The notes: generated from the sequence alone by a model not told the origin. 64,000 nt of DNA from UBA6055 sp965203755 (GCA_965203755.1 OZ241910.1:2790001-2854000), one strand, 5' to 3'; shown: positions 35,947 through 44,960, counted from the first letter of the stretch. A program made the numbers and translations.

Positions 35947-36944
35947 TCTGCTTTCAATTCGTCCAGATTTGTTCGCGACTGTTCTCGTTTGCCGTCTTCA
36001 ATCTCGTGTATCATCTCAATCCATCGTCTGGTGAATGGCATATCGTGTTTGGCCTTGTCGCCTTCGGACAGGATGATATCAAACATGGCGACTTCTGTTT
36101 TGCGCTTTCGAACTGCTAAATCGCGCCAGATTCCGCTGTGTGTCTTGGCTGACTGGCGATTGAAATCGACGAGGGAATCAAGCGATTCCTGCATTCGGGC
36201 AGCATCGCCTTCCAGAAAATATCGCGGCTCAAAGCCGTTGAACGAGCGCGGCTGGACGCCAATGCCGACTGCCAGTTGCAGTATTTCCTGCGCCGCCCGG
36301 ATATAAAGCGGCCGATAATATGTATCCGCAAGGGCATCTGCAATCGATTCATGGGTAAGAGCCGTGATAAACAGCATCGCTCCATAGGCTTCCTTGCCCC
36401 ACAAATATCCCCAAAGGTCGTCGGTGATCTTGGTATTCTCATCAAAATGGAGGAACAGCGCTTCCATTTGCCGCAGCCGCTTGGTGGCTGTTCCATCTAG
36501 TTCGCCAATGACAACCGCCCCGCGGCCGCCGAAGAAAATTTTGCCCGGCTCAAGGTAATCGGCGCCAAAGTTGACAAAAGCGCCAACAGTGCGCTCGCGT
36601 CCAACGATTTCCTGAATCATGATCTCATTCAGCCCGTTCTGCACCGACATCACAAAACCATCCGCCGCCAGCCAATCGGCAAGCGATTCAGTGGCTTCAC
36701 GGGTATGCTGCGCCTTTGTGCACAGCAGAACCAGGCTGCATTCTGCATCTAACTGCTTTGGCGTTACGGCTTTGGCTTTGACGCTGAACGTTTCGATGGG
36801 ACCGACAATGTGCAGCCCCGATTGGTTGATGGCGGCGACGTGTTCTTCAACGACATCGACAAACAATACGTCATGACCATTCCGAATCAGATAAGCGCCC
36901 AGTGTTCCGCCAATTGCGCCGGCTCCCCAGATGACAATTCGCAT
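35937..36944 (-). CDS. Ketopantoate reductase-like (ApbA/PanE family) dehydrogenase
   Basis: The 335-residue protein has an N-terminal NADPH-binding fold with IWGAGAIGGTLGAYL (residues about 5-19), the family segment CTKAQHT and SVQNGLNE near 100, and a helical C-terminal domain with KEAYGAMLFITA that holds the catalytic Lys region. It is longer than PanE (about 300 residues) and likely works on another 2-oxo or 3-hydroxy acid. It is co-transcribed with the following SDR gene (10-base overlap), which suggests a shared catabolic route. A short region (36945-37080) with no gene separates it from the erpA-like gene promoter. Confidence 0.78.
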   Translation of the reverse strand: MRIVIWGAGAIGGTLGAYLIRNGHDVLFVDVVEEHVAAINQSGLHIVGPIETFSVKAKAVTPKQLDAECSLVLLCTKAQHTREATESLADWLAADGFVMSVQNGLNEIMIQEIVGRERTVGAFVNFGADYLEPGKIFFGGRGAVVIGELDGTATKRLRQMEALFLHFDENTKITDDLWGYLWGKEAYGAMLFITALTHESIADALADTYYRPLYIRAAQEILQLAVGIGVQPRSFNGFEPRYFLEGDAARMQESLDSLVDFNRQSAKTHSGIWRDLAVRKRKTEVAMFDIILSEGDKAKHDMPFTRRWIEMIHEIEDGKREQSRTNLDELKAEWV

Positions 36945-37080
36945 TTACAGCCTTCCCCTATTAGCGCCCGGATTTTGGACGCATTCCACCAATTGTGCCT
37001 GCATCCAGTTCATTTCAGCTGGTATTATAGCGCAATCGGGATGATATAAACCGGGAAGATGGACATATTGGTCAATTCAA

Positions 37081-37109
37081 TTGACACTTGGCAGTGGATA
37101 TGTTAAGAT
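37081..37109 (+). promoter_or_regulatory. Promoter of the IscA/ErpA-like gene
   Basis: TTGACA at 37081-37086 is a perfect -35 box. It is 17 bases from TAAGAT at 37104-37109 (four or five of six matches). Transcription would begin near 37116, about 26 bases before the ATG at 37142. GAAAGGAAGC just before the ATG is a good ribosome site. Confidence 0.65.
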
Positions 37110-37141
37110 AATCGAAATCGTTGATATTGAAAGGAAGCATA

Positions 37142-37567
37142 ATGGCTCTAGTTGAACAGCAACTCATTGGCGTCGTTTCGGATAATTCGGTCTTGACTGT
37201 AACGTCAGCGGCTGTGTCCATCATCAAAAACTTGCTTGAACAGCGTGACATTCCCAATCATGCCTTGCGTGTGTTTGTTACCGGCGGCGGCTGTTCGGGA
37301 ATGCAGTATGGCATGGCATTTCAAGAAGATGCCGAAGCTGGCGATACGGTGGTGTCTATCGATGGCATTCGCCTGCTCATTGATGCCACCAGCATGATGT
37401 ATCTGCATGGCGCAACCATAGATTACGTTGATTCGCTAATCGGCGGCGGCTTCCGTATTGACAATCCGAATGCGGTTTCAAGCTGTGGATGCGGGCACTC
37501 ATTCAAATCATCGGATGACCCAAACGCGGAAAATGACGGCGGCTGCGGCACCTGCGGCAGTTACTAG
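37142..37567 (+). CDS. A-type iron-sulfur carrier protein (HesB/IscA/ErpA family)
   Basis: The 141-residue protein has an extra N-terminal segment of about 15 residues, then the A-type carrier fold. The three cluster-binding cysteines are present: GGGCSGMQYGM near residue 59 and SSCGCGHSF near 113-121. Members pass 2Fe-2S or 4Fe-4S clusters to client proteins. A short Gly/Cys-rich tail (DGGCGTCGSY) with two more cysteines goes beyond the normal ErpA end. No other iron-sulfur assembly gene is nearby. A strong promoter at 37081-37109 drives it alone. Confidence 0.88.
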   Translation: MALVEQQLIGVVSDNSVLTVTSAAVSIIKNLLEQRDIPNHALRVFVTGGGCSGMQYGMAFQEDAEAGDTVVSIDGIRLLIDATSMMYLHGATIDYVDSLIGGGFRIDNPNAVSSCGCGHSFKSSDDPNAENDGGCGTCGSY

Positions 37568-37575
37568 CTGACCCG

Positions 37576-38367
37576 CTACCGGCGAATGGAATAGACAAGC
37601 AAGCCGACGATGCCAAAGCCGCCCAGCATAATGATGGGAAACAGGGGCGGCAGGTCGGCATTGCCGGCTGTCTCGCTGTTTGGCAAAGTAGCCGGCGTTG
37701 AAGCCAGGGCGAGGAAATTCGGCGGATAGGTGAAGGTTGGCAGAGCGGTCACAGCGACTGCTTCATTGATTTGCTCACGGGCTTCTACGGCTGTTGGCGC
37801 GCGGAGGATGCGCGCGTCGGCTGTAGCTGTTTCTTCTGCGCCCGCCGCAGCTTTGATGCCGGCTTGCGTTTCTTCAAAGCCGGCGGCTGATGCGCTGTTA
37901 AGTTCTGCCAACGTCTCAATCACTTGAATTTGATCGACATCGCCGGTAATTTCGACCAGTTCACCATATACCCAAGCTCTGCCATCTGGCGCGCGGTCAT
38001 CCCCCAATTCATACCACTGGAAATATCGCCGCAGCGCCGGATATTGTGTGCCGAAAGCAATGGTTCCAAGCCGTTCGCTGTTAATATCCGGCGCGGCGCG
38101 TACATTCACATTGCCAGCCGATTCGCGCGCCTCCAGGATAGCTGGGCCCGGCGGAGTCAAGGTAAAGGTGGCGGTGACGGTCGGCGCAAACTGCTGAAGA
38201 TTGAATGGGGTTGGCGTGAATAGATTAGCGGTAATCGGGGTTGGTGTTTGGCGAACCTGCGAGAATATGTGCATGGTTGGCGACAAAACAAATACCAGCG
38301 CAATCCAACAGCGAACCCGCCGCAATGCCGTACCCTTGCTCGATTGGACCCACATCCCGCTCACCAT
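37576..38367 (-). CDS. Secreted SH3-domain protein with C-terminal membrane anchor
   Basis: The 263-residue protein has an N-terminal signal or anchor helix (about residues 20-36), a Thr/Pro linker (with TPTP motifs, about 40-75), one SH3b-like domain (about 80-150) with GNVNVRAAPDINSERLG, then an Ala/Glu-rich stretch, and a hydrophobic helix at the end (about 240-258) followed by RR. It is probably displayed outside the cell and tethered. The start at 38367 overlaps the end of the LysM/M23 gene by 7 bases, so both are in one operon and likely serve the cell envelope. An ATG at 38355 is an alternative start. Confidence 0.68.
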   Translation of the reverse strand: MVSGMWVQSSKGTALRRVRCWIALVFVLSPTMHIFSQVRQTPTPITANLFTPTPFNLQQFAPTVTATFTLTPPGPAILEARESAGNVNVRAAPDINSERLGTIAFGTQYPALRRYFQWYELGDDRAPDGRAWVYGELVEITGDVDQIQVIETLAELNSASAAGFEETQAGIKAAAGAEETATADARILRAPTAVEAREQINEAVAVTALPTFTYPPNFLALASTPATLPNSETAGNADLPPLFPIIMLGGFGIVGLLVYSIRR

Positions 38368-39926
38368 GATATTTCATTGATTTTGGTGTTTCTACCCTGT
38401 TCAGCGGCGACGCGCCGATTGTCCACCATATTCATTAGAAATCCCTGATATGCTTGGTTGGGCAGCCCAACTGCCTGCCAACCGCCCATGATAAAGGGTG
38501 GCATGACAGCAGTTGATGGACACTGAACGCAATCCGCTGGAATCCATTCGCCATTATATCGGCGGGCGATGTGCAAGTGAGTCGCGGTCGCATAGCCGCC
38601 AAAACAAGAGGCATACCCCAAAATATCTCCCGCTTCCACGATTTGCCCCAGCTGCAATGACTCGTCGCCGACAATGTGCAGGTAGAGTATCGTCCATCCG
38701 CTGCCTTCATTGCCGTCTTGATCCAAATCAATGACAATCACTCCATCCGCCATTCTGACGACCTCGCCCTTGGCGACGGATGTGGTCGGAAACCTGGCGG
38801 TATAGCAAAGGCCGCCGCTGCCTTCGTCCGGCGGCGAGAAATCCAATGCCGCCCATCCACTGCCTTGCCCCCAACCGCCATGAAAACCGCCGGTGAAGCG
38901 CCAAGTCTCTCCAGGCTGAAACGGCAGCGACAGCTGCGGCTGTGACAGGCTGGCTGGAATGGTCGGGACGTTATCATGCAGAGGATTTCCAAAATAAGCC
39001 GTGTAAGTCGCGTGAAAGCCGGCTTCGCTCACATCGTTTTTCCAGGCTTCAAAGGAACTTAGCCGCGAAAACACATATTGAAGCGCGACTGAACCGGCAT
39101 TTAAGTCCGGATGATAAAGGAGTCGGCCGCCATCTGGAAAATCCAGGATCGTTTTGCCGCGATATTTCCAATCATAATAACCAAAATTAAGTTGATCCGC
39201 CAGCCAGGCGAGCTGATTGTAAAGCCCGGCGCGGTCAATGCCATAAGACTGTTCGGGGCTGATGAATGGATACAGCTGCCGTTCTTGCACAATATCAGCC
39301 TGTGACAGCCATCCGGCGCGGTATTCCAGGAGAGCCAGCAAAATGCGAGGGTCTACACTGTATTCCAGTGATACCCGCTCCACGATTTGGCTGGCAGACA
39401 GGATATCCGTTAGCGCCGACCCATTTGCCTGCCGCGTTGCAACCGGGATATTCAGTGAGCCGATGATGCCAGGGCGGGAACGGATGAAAGCCGCCGTATC
39501 AAATGATTGGGCGCTTGCCGAACGAACCAGCCTTGCATCGGACATGATTTGCGATGCAAGGGTATAGGTCACCGTGACCTGCGGCAGGTTGATGATCTGA
39601 TTGACCTCAAGCAAATCCGGGTTTTCCAGATCATTGACCGCCAGAATCGATGCCAGCGAGACATCATACTGCGCCGCAATCTGCGATAAAGTATCCCCCC
39701 ATTGGACAATATGCTGGGCAGAGCTTGTATCGGTGACAAGGGTAACGGCAGGCGCAGCGTCCGAACCGGCGGCTGGAGTTAGCTGCGGGAAGGCCGCCAA
39801 AGTCGGCGCTGAATGCTCATCTTGGGCGGGCGTGGAAGTAATGACGACAACCATCGGCTGACTGGGCGAACATCCGACAATGACCGCCGCCAAGATCAAA
39901 TAAAACCCTATTCGCCAGCGCTTCAC
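38361..39926 (-). CDS. LysM and M23-like peptidase lipoprotein, probable catalytic loss
   Basis: The 521-residue product has a lipoprotein signal peptide with lipobox VGC (Cys-19), a Thr/Pro-rich linker, one LysM domain (about 71-115, HIVQWGDTLSQIAAQYD), a region of about 200 residues like lytic transglycosylase-related proteins, and an M23-type domain (about 335-475). The M23 ligands Asp-362, His-417 and HLH (450-452) are present. The first His of the H-x3-D motif is Trp-358 (GSGWAALDF). Without it zinc binding should fail, so it may act as a scaffold or need a different metal ligand such as His-349. A role at peptidoglycan is inferred. Confidence 0.75.
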   Translation of the reverse strand: MKRWRIGFYLILAAVIVGCSPSQPMVVVITSTPAQDEHSAPTLAAFPQLTPAAGSDAAPAVTLVTDTSSAQHIVQWGDTLSQIAAQYDVSLASILAVNDLENPDLLEVNQIINLPQVTVTYTLASQIMSDARLVRSASAQSFDTAAFIRSRPGIIGSLNIPVATRQANGSALTDILSASQIVERVSLEYSVDPRILLALLEYRAGWLSQADIVQERQLYPFISPEQSYGIDRAGLYNQLAWLADQLNFGYYDWKYRGKTILDFPDGGRLLYHPDLNAGSVALQYVFSRLSSFEAWKNDVSEAGFHATYTAYFGNPLHDNVPTIPASLSQPQLSLPFQPGETWRFTGGFHGGWGQGSGWAALDFSPPDEGSGGLCYTARFPTTSVAKGEVVRMADGVIVIDLDQDGNEGSGWTILYLHIVGDESLQLGQIVEAGDILGYASCFGGYATATHLHIARRYNGEWIPADCVQCPSTAVMPPFIMGGWQAVGLPNQAYQGFLMNMVDNRRVAAEQGRNTKINEISW

Positions 39927-39961
39927 TTTTCCCCATCCGCCAAACTATCTTCAAGCAACGC

Positions 39962-39990
39962 TTGGGTGTCCTTGCAAAAGATTGTATACT
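39962..39990 (+). promoter_or_regulatory. Candidate promoter of the SCP2 gene
   Basis: TTGGGT at 39962-39967 and TATACT at 39985-39990 are 17 bases apart. The -10 box is good (five of six), the -35 fair. The ATG at 40035 is about 45 bases downstream, with AAGGAG close before it. The same region is the start of the divergent lipoprotein gene. Confidence 0.4.
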
Positions 39991-40034
39991 AATCGGAATA
40001 TCAAAATGATTATACACGCATAAGGAGTCGATGT

Positions 40035-40364
40035 ATGGCTACAGCCGAAGAAATCAGGCGCTTGTTTCCTGGTATGGTCGCAAGGCTTATTCCGGGAAAG
40101 GCAGATGGCATAGATGCGACTATCCTGTTCGATTTGAGCGGTGACAACGGCGGTCGGTTCTGGATCAAGCTGGCTGATGGCGCGGCGGAATCGGGCGAAG
40201 GCGATGTGGAACAGCCCGCAATGACACTCAAAGCGCGCGCTGATGACTGGTTTGCAGTCTCGACCGGTCAAATGAATCCGATGCAGGCATTTATGACCGG
40301 CAGAATCAAAATTCTAGGCGATATGAGTTTGGCAATGAAAATGCAGACGATGTTCGAGCGATAG
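40035..40364 (+). CDS. SCP2 sterol-binding domain protein
   Basis: This 109-residue protein is a stand-alone SCP2 domain. It has an early helix EEIRRLFPGM, strands with TILFDLSGDNGGRFWIKL, then PAMTLKARADDWFAVSTGQM and the C-terminal hydrophobic helix with MQAFMTGRIKILGDMSLAMKM, all typical of the lipid-binding fold. Bacterial members bind hydrophobic ligands; the ligand here is unknown. AAGGAG lies 9 bases before the ATG. It is a single-gene unit that runs convergently into the terminator of the HEAT-repeat gene. Confidence 0.85.
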   Translation: MATAEEIRRLFPGMVARLIPGKADGIDATILFDLSGDNGGRFWIKLADGAAESGEGDVEQPAMTLKARADDWFAVSTGQMNPMQAFMTGRIKILGDMSLAMKMQTMFER

Positions 40365-40371
40365 CTGTCAC

Positions 40372-40395
40372 AAAAAAGCCGCCTGCGGCCGCTTT
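40372..40395 (-). terminator. Terminator downstream of the HEAT-repeat gene
   Basis: On the minus strand AAAGC-G-GCC-GCA-GGC-G-GCTTT forms a stem of eight pairs with a G-G mismatch, and the run of six T follows. It lies 18 bases past the stop of the minus-strand HEAT-repeat gene and could also help end the SCP2 gene from the other side. Confidence 0.6.
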
Positions 40396-40412
40396 GGCTA
40401 ATTGGTATGGGA

Positions 40413-41405
40413 TTAGCCGTTGTCAAGATGAAAGTCAAACACAGGCCCGCTAAGGCTGAAGCTGGCGGCATCGAGCGCTTCGTCAATCATATCCGCCAGT
40501 TCCTCATCTTCCGTCGGTTCTTCCAAGCCTGATAAAATCTCGAAGGCGCGTTTGCCGCCAATCTCGCCCAAAGCCCAAATGGACATAAGCTGTATTTCGC
40601 GGTCATCGCTAAATGTCAACTCACTGATGCTGTCCAGGCTTGATTCAAGCTGAATCTCGCCGCAGGCGCGAACCGCCTCATAGACAAGCTCATTGTCCCG
40701 GCCCTCAAGCTCCTCTAACAGGATGTCCTGCCATTGGGCGTCGCAAGTGCGCCCCATAGCAAAGAGTGCGCTGGCTTTCAAGAGATGATTGTCTTGCTGG
40801 TATGCCGCCCGAATCAAATGGTCGGCGTCGGGATGATTGGAGTTGGCCAGGGCTTCAAGCGCGTGCCGCCGGACTTCAATCGATTCATTTGGACTGCTGT
40901 GCAGTTGGATGGCAAGCCGCTGCGCTTTGAGGGCGAGCGCCGCCGAGATTTCTCCATATTCACCCAGGAGAATGAATTTTCCCAAACCAATCAAAGCCCG
41001 CACCTTGACATGAGATGCCGGGTCCTCCTGTGCGAGCTTCAGAAATAATTGTATTGTTCCGGTTGAATGATCTTCCCACAAAAGGTCAACGGCGGCCGCC
41101 CGCACCAGGCTGCTTTCATCCTTGACGTTGAACCGGGCGATTTCGCGGTAACTTAGCTCAAAGCTGGTTTCGCTGGCTTCATTTAATGCCTGCAAAACCT
41201 TGTGTTTGTAGGTCGATGACAGTTTGAGCCATGTTGGTTCAAGCGTTTTGATATCTTGCCGCGGCAGGTCTGACAGCCCGTAGACCACCGCCGCGCCGAC
41301 TGCACAGGCGGCCGAGCGGTCTCCTTGTTTCAGCGCGGCAACGACCGCCGGCAGGTCAGGCTTTTGCCGGCGCGGCGACTCGTCTTGAAAATCAATCGCT
41401 GACAT
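40413..41405 (-). CDS. HEAT-repeat protein
   Basis: The 330-residue protein is an all-helical solenoid of HEAT or PBS-lyase-like repeats (about residues 90-300), for example VRAAAVDLLWED, VKVRALIGLGKFI, VRRHALEALANSN, LKASALFAMGRT, VYEAVRACGEIQ and IQLMSIWALGEIG. The C-terminus is acidic. It is likely a protein-binding scaffold; no catalytic motif is seen. It starts 17 bases after the RseP-like protease gene end and is therefore in the same operon, so a link to that protease or its membrane substrates is possible. Confidence 0.75.
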   Translation of the reverse strand: MSAIDFQDESPRRQKPDLPAVVAALKQGDRSAACAVGAAVVYGLSDLPRQDIKTLEPTWLKLSSTYKHKVLQALNEASETSFELSYREIARFNVKDESSLVRAAAVDLLWEDHSTGTIQLFLKLAQEDPASHVKVRALIGLGKFILLGEYGEISAALALKAQRLAIQLHSSPNESIEVRRHALEALANSNHPDADHLIRAAYQQDNHLLKASALFAMGRTCDAQWQDILLEELEGRDNELVYEAVRACGEIQLESSLDSISELTFSDDREIQLMSIWALGEIGGKRAFEILSGLEEPTEDEELADMIDEALDAASFSLSGPVFDFHLDNG

Positions 41406-41422
41406 CTTTGCCCTTTGATGCT

Positions 41423-42925
41423 TTATGAAATGCTGGGTGGATTGATGAGGTCATAAATCATAACCAGCACACCTAACACGAGCAGCGCCATAATCCCGAT
41501 TTGGTGGATGCGCCCTTCTGTTTTCGGGTCAATCGGCTTGCCGCGAACCATTTCGATCAGCACGAAGACGATTCGTCCGCCGTCAAGCGCTGGAATGGGC
41601 AGCAGGTTGGTGATGCCGAGGAAAATACTGATGAGCGCAATGAAGTTTAACAGCAGGCCTGGCCCTTCTTGCAGACTGCGCTGAATGAATTCACCGCCAA
41701 TTTTGCTGATTCCAATAATGCTTATCGGTCGGGCATCTTCACCGCTTAAGGACCCGTCCAGCAAGCGACCTGGAATTGAGGCAATCAACTTAAAGGTATT
41801 GGCGGTGGTCCGCAGGCTGTGCGCGGCGGCCGCGGATATATTTTGTGGGATCAATTCAGTCTTATAGCCAACATCAGCAAAACGGGTGCCATCTCCGATT
41901 CCGAATTGGGAGCGAATGGCGACGCCCATACGCCCGACGCCTTCAGGCGGATTGATGCGCGGTACAACGGTGATTTCAAGCTGTCGGCTGGCGCCATCTT
42001 CATATTGACGCCAAATAGTAAGCGGCATGGGGCGGCCTTCATAAGCGCGGGCTGCTTCTTCTAAAACCGCCGCCGGGCTGCCCGATGGCGGTATGGGCAT
42101 ACGATTGATATGCGAAACCAAATCGCCCGGCTCCATTCCAGCGTCAAATGCAGGCGATTCTTCTGCTACATCCACAATCTGAACCAATCCGGCGCGCTTG
42201 GCGAAGTTCGGACGAACCCGCACTTCATAAGCCTCGCCGGTTTCATTCCGAATAAGCGAGAATTGGATTTCCTCATCCTGATATTCTGCAAGCGCATCGT
42301 GAAATGCTGCGAAATCAGTGAATCGCTCGCCATTGATTTTTTCGATGGCATCGCCAGCCTGGACATCGGTTGCGGAAAACATGGAACCGTCCGGGATCAT
42401 GACCACCTGACCCAGGCCGCCGACCACCACGGGCAGGCCAATCAGCGCGACAATAAAAAACAAAACCATCGCCATAACGAAGTTGGCGAATGCTCCCGAC
42501 GCCATAAAGAAGATGCGCCCAAGCGGCGGCGCTTCGCTAACCGACATCATGTTTCTGTCGTCAATGCCGCGGTATCTTAATTCTTCGCGCTCGGTCATAT
42601 ACACGACGTCGTTCTTGTGGCGGTCCTGAATGGTCTCGCGGTCTCGTTTGACCTTGTCTTCGCCAGCGGGCCCGATCATGTCTTCACCCAATGGACGGAC
42701 GAAACCGCCAAGCGGCAGCAGATTGATGGTAAATTCCGTTTCGCCCCACATGAAAAGCCGGCCAAGCCGCGGCGGGAAGCCAATGCCAAATTCAAGTACG
42801 TTAATGCCTACCAGCCTGGCCGCCAGGAAGTGCCCAAGCTCATGGATGATAACTGCCGGAATCAAGATGACTGCAAATGCAATCAAGGCTAAAACGATGT
42901 CATTGCCAAGGCCGGAAACTAGCAT
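41423..42925 (-). CDS. rseP: Site-2 protease, RseP/RasP-like M50 zinc metalloprotease
   Basis: The 500-residue inner-membrane protease cuts transmembrane substrates such as anti-sigma factors. HELGH at residues 28-32 within the first helix gives two zinc ligands and the catalytic Glu; the third ligand is Asp in LPIPALDGGRIVF near the C-terminus. One PDZ domain with AGDAIEKINGERF and a second with AGMEPGDLVSHINRM lie between (about residues 190-330). It is longer than the 350-450-residue norm, with an insert after the first helix near residues 70-130 that is rich in charged residues. Two PDZ domains are typical of RseP. HEAT-repeat gene follows in the operon. Confidence 0.92.
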   Translation of the reverse strand: MLVSGLGNDIVLALIAFAVILIPAVIIHELGHFLAARLVGINVLEFGIGFPPRLGRLFMWGETEFTINLLPLGGFVRPLGEDMIGPAGEDKVKRDRETIQDRHKNDVVYMTEREELRYRGIDDRNMMSVSEAPPLGRIFFMASGAFANFVMAMVLFFIVALIGLPVVVGGLGQVVMIPDGSMFSATDVQAGDAIEKINGERFTDFAAFHDALAEYQDEEIQFSLIRNETGEAYEVRVRPNFAKRAGLVQIVDVAEESPAFDAGMEPGDLVSHINRMPIPPSGSPAAVLEEAARAYEGRPMPLTIWRQYEDGASRQLEITVVPRINPPEGVGRMGVAIRSQFGIGDGTRFADVGYKTELIPQNISAAAAHSLRTTANTFKLIASIPGRLLDGSLSGEDARPISIIGISKIGGEFIQRSLQEGPGLLLNFIALISIFLGITNLLPIPALDGGRIVFVLIEMVRGKPIDPKTEGRIHQIGIMALLVLGVLVMIYDLINPPSIS

Positions 42926-43030
42926 TGCTGATTACCTCACACTGGATTGACTATGCTTGACATTATAAGCGCTAAGGGATCGAAAACGCAAGCCAGTCCT
43001 ATGCAAACGCAAAAAAGATATTTGACCGCT

Positions 43031-43058
43031 TTGCTTTTGGGCGGTGGCTTGGTATGAT
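43031..43058 (+). promoter_or_regulatory. Candidate promoter of the P-loop/epimerase pair
   Basis: TTGCTT at 43031-43036 and TATGAT at 43053-43058 are 16 bases apart. Transcription would begin near 43065. The ATG at 43088 follows AAAGGA by 4 bases. The -10 box matches five of six positions. Confidence 0.4.
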
Positions 43059-43087
43059 GAACAGGCTGTGTATGCCGAAAAGGATTA

Positions 43088-43894
43088 ATGATAGCAGGTC
43101 GTCATTTCTATCTGGAGCGGGTGTATCCGCACTTGAATATCCCCTTGGCGGAATCGTATCCGCAGGTGAGCCTTGAGCCTTCGGATGTGCATCATGCGCT
43201 GGCGCATCATCCGCTTCTGATGTTAGTGGCGTTCACCGGCACCGGAAAAACGACTACCCTCAATCTGCTGCGGGATATGACAAAAACGGCGGCAGCTGCT
43301 GTGATACCGTCTCGCCGCGAAATTGCCGACTGGATTGCGATTCCGATGGCGCAAGCCATGTCGGGCGAGACGTTTCGACCGGTGCGAGACCGCGTGCAGC
43401 GCTTCCACTATACGCGGCTGTTTGCCGAGCAGGTCAGTGGGGGGATGGCCAAGGCATTTTCCTGGCTGTACCTTGCCGACGAGGTTCGGGGTCCGATTTT
43501 ATCCGAGGGGATTCGCGGCGAAAACGAAATCCGCCATGCTTTGCGCTATTGTCCTCGCTGGCAGATTGTTGAACTGACAGTTCATCCGATTACTCGTTTG
43601 AAACGTTTGAGCGCGCGAAATCATAGCTTTGACCAGGCCGGCGAGATCGTGGACCTGTCATTTCTTCCTGATAAGTTCCAGGATGAAGCCCAAACGCTGC
43701 TAAAATCCGGGCAGATATCGCCAAAAGCATTGATGATTGTCCAAGCCGAGTCGGCCAATTATGGTCTGTATCCCTTTACGGCCGGCGATCCTTATCGGAA
43801 CTATCATCGCATTCAGACCGACCATTGCAGTCCCAAGCAAGTCGCGGCGGCGGTCTGCGCCATGATGAAGGAAAGGGCCGATGCCAAGGATTAA
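43088..43894 (+). CDS. P-loop protein of unknown function, coupled to an epimerase
   Basis: The 268-residue protein has a clear phosphate-binding loop FTGTGKTTTLNLL at about residues 49-61 and a probable Walker B strand SWLYLADEV near 125-132 (hydrophobic, ending in Asp-Glu). That points to an ATP- or GTP-binding protein. The rest is not recognised. A tail of about 60 residues has ESANYGLYPFTAGDP, aromatic and Gly-rich. No membrane helix is seen. It overlaps the next gene, a mandelate racemase-superfamily enzyme, by 14 bases, so the two are probably expressed together. Family assignment beyond P-loop fold is not possible here. Confidence 0.55.
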   Translation: MIAGRHFYLERVYPHLNIPLAESYPQVSLEPSDVHHALAHHPLLMLVAFTGTGKTTTLNLLRDMTKTAAAAVIPSRREIADWIAIPMAQAMSGETFRPVRDRVQRFHYTRLFAEQVSGGMAKAFSWLYLADEVRGPILSEGIRGENEIRHALRYCPRWQIVELTVHPITRLKRLSARNHSFDQAGEIVDLSFLPDKFQDEAQTLLKSGQISPKALMIVQAESANYGLYPFTAGDPYRNYHRIQTDHCSPKQVAAAVCAMMKERADAKD

Positions 43895-44960
43895 AAAAAT
43901 CACCAGCAGCCCCTATAGCATACCCTTGAAAGGCGCGTTGAAATGGGGACAGGTATATGAACTCAAGCGGTTGGAACATGTCTTGATTCGGGTTGAATTG
44001 TCAGATGGCGCGGTTGGCATTGCCGAAGCGGCGCCGCGTCCGATGATTTATGGCGAGACGCAGACGTCTATTATCGAGATTGTCGATAGACATTTGGCGC
44101 CGTTGCTGATGGGGCAAGCCGCCGATTCGATGGCGGCGGTGCAAGCATTATCAGCGCGTATGGAACTTATCAAGAATAACAACACTGCCAAAGGCGCGCT
44201 TGATATGGCTTTGCATCAGGCGGTCGCAAAGCATCAAGGCATGGCATTAGGCGAATATCTGGGGAGTTCGCGGCATCAGATTCAGCCAAGTTATATTGTG
44301 AGTACGGGAGCGGCGGCCGAGGTGCATACGGATGTAGAATGCGCTTATCATGCTGGAGTTCGCATTTTCAAAATCAAAATTGGCAAGGACATCCGACAGG
44401 AAACGGACACTATTCGACAGCTTGGGGCGCAGTTCCCGGCGGCGCGGTTTTATGTCGATGCCAACCAAACGCTGGCGGGGCAAAATGCGGCGGCTGTCTT
44501 AAACCGGCTGCTGGCGCTGGGTGTGCTTCACTGTGAAGAAGCCTTGCCGGTTCATCGCATCACTGCCCGGCGGCAGCTTCGCCAGCAGAGCCGAATGCCG
44601 CTGATTGCCGATGACTCCGCCTTCACGTATCATGACCTTGAACGCGAGCTTGAGTTTGACACCTTTGACATCCTCAATATCAAAACCGCGCGAACCGGTT
44701 TTTCTCAATCTATGCGGATGCTGGCTTTGTGTGCGCGGTACGGGAAAAGCGCCATGGTCGGCTCACAGGCAAGCTCTTTGCTGGGCTGTCTCCATGCAGC
44801 CATATTTGCCGGGCGAGCCGAGGTGGACTGTGCCAGTGAATGCAGTTTCTTCCTGAAAACGGATGCGGATCTTGCGCGGGCGCCTAAAATCGCTGACGGC
44901 TGGATGAGCCTGGACAGTGTGCAGAAGGCTATCGATCATCTCCAGCTTGAGCTTGAGTGA
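43881..44960 (+). CDS. Enolase-superfamily enzyme, muconate lactonizing/dipeptide epimerase group
   Basis: The 359-residue protein has the MLE-subgroup residues: K-x-K in FKIKIG near 155-160, metal ligands D in VDANQT, E in CEEAL and D in IADDSAF, and the second base Lys in NIKTAR near 272. This is the set used by muconate cycloisomerase, o-succinylbenzoate synthase and L-Ala-D/L-Glu epimerase. The N-terminal capping domain is present. Exact substrate is unknown; dipeptide epimerization in peptidoglycan recycling would fit the group but is inference. It is coupled to the preceding P-loop gene (14-base overlap). Confidence 0.82.
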   Translation: MPRIKKITSSPYSIPLKGALKWGQVYELKRLEHVLIRVELSDGAVGIAEAAPRPMIYGETQTSIIEIVDRHLAPLLMGQAADSMAAVQALSARMELIKNNNTAKGALDMALHQAVAKHQGMALGEYLGSSRHQIQPSYIVSTGAAAEVHTDVECAYHAGVRIFKIKIGKDIRQETDTIRQLGAQFPAARFYVDANQTLAGQNAAAVLNRLLALGVLHCEEALPVHRITARRQLRQQSRMPLIADDSAFTYHDLERELEFDTFDILNIKTARTGFSQSMRMLALCARYGKSAMVGSQASSLLGCLHAAIFAGRAEVDCASECSFFLKTDADLARAPKIADGWMSLDSVQKAIDHLQLELE

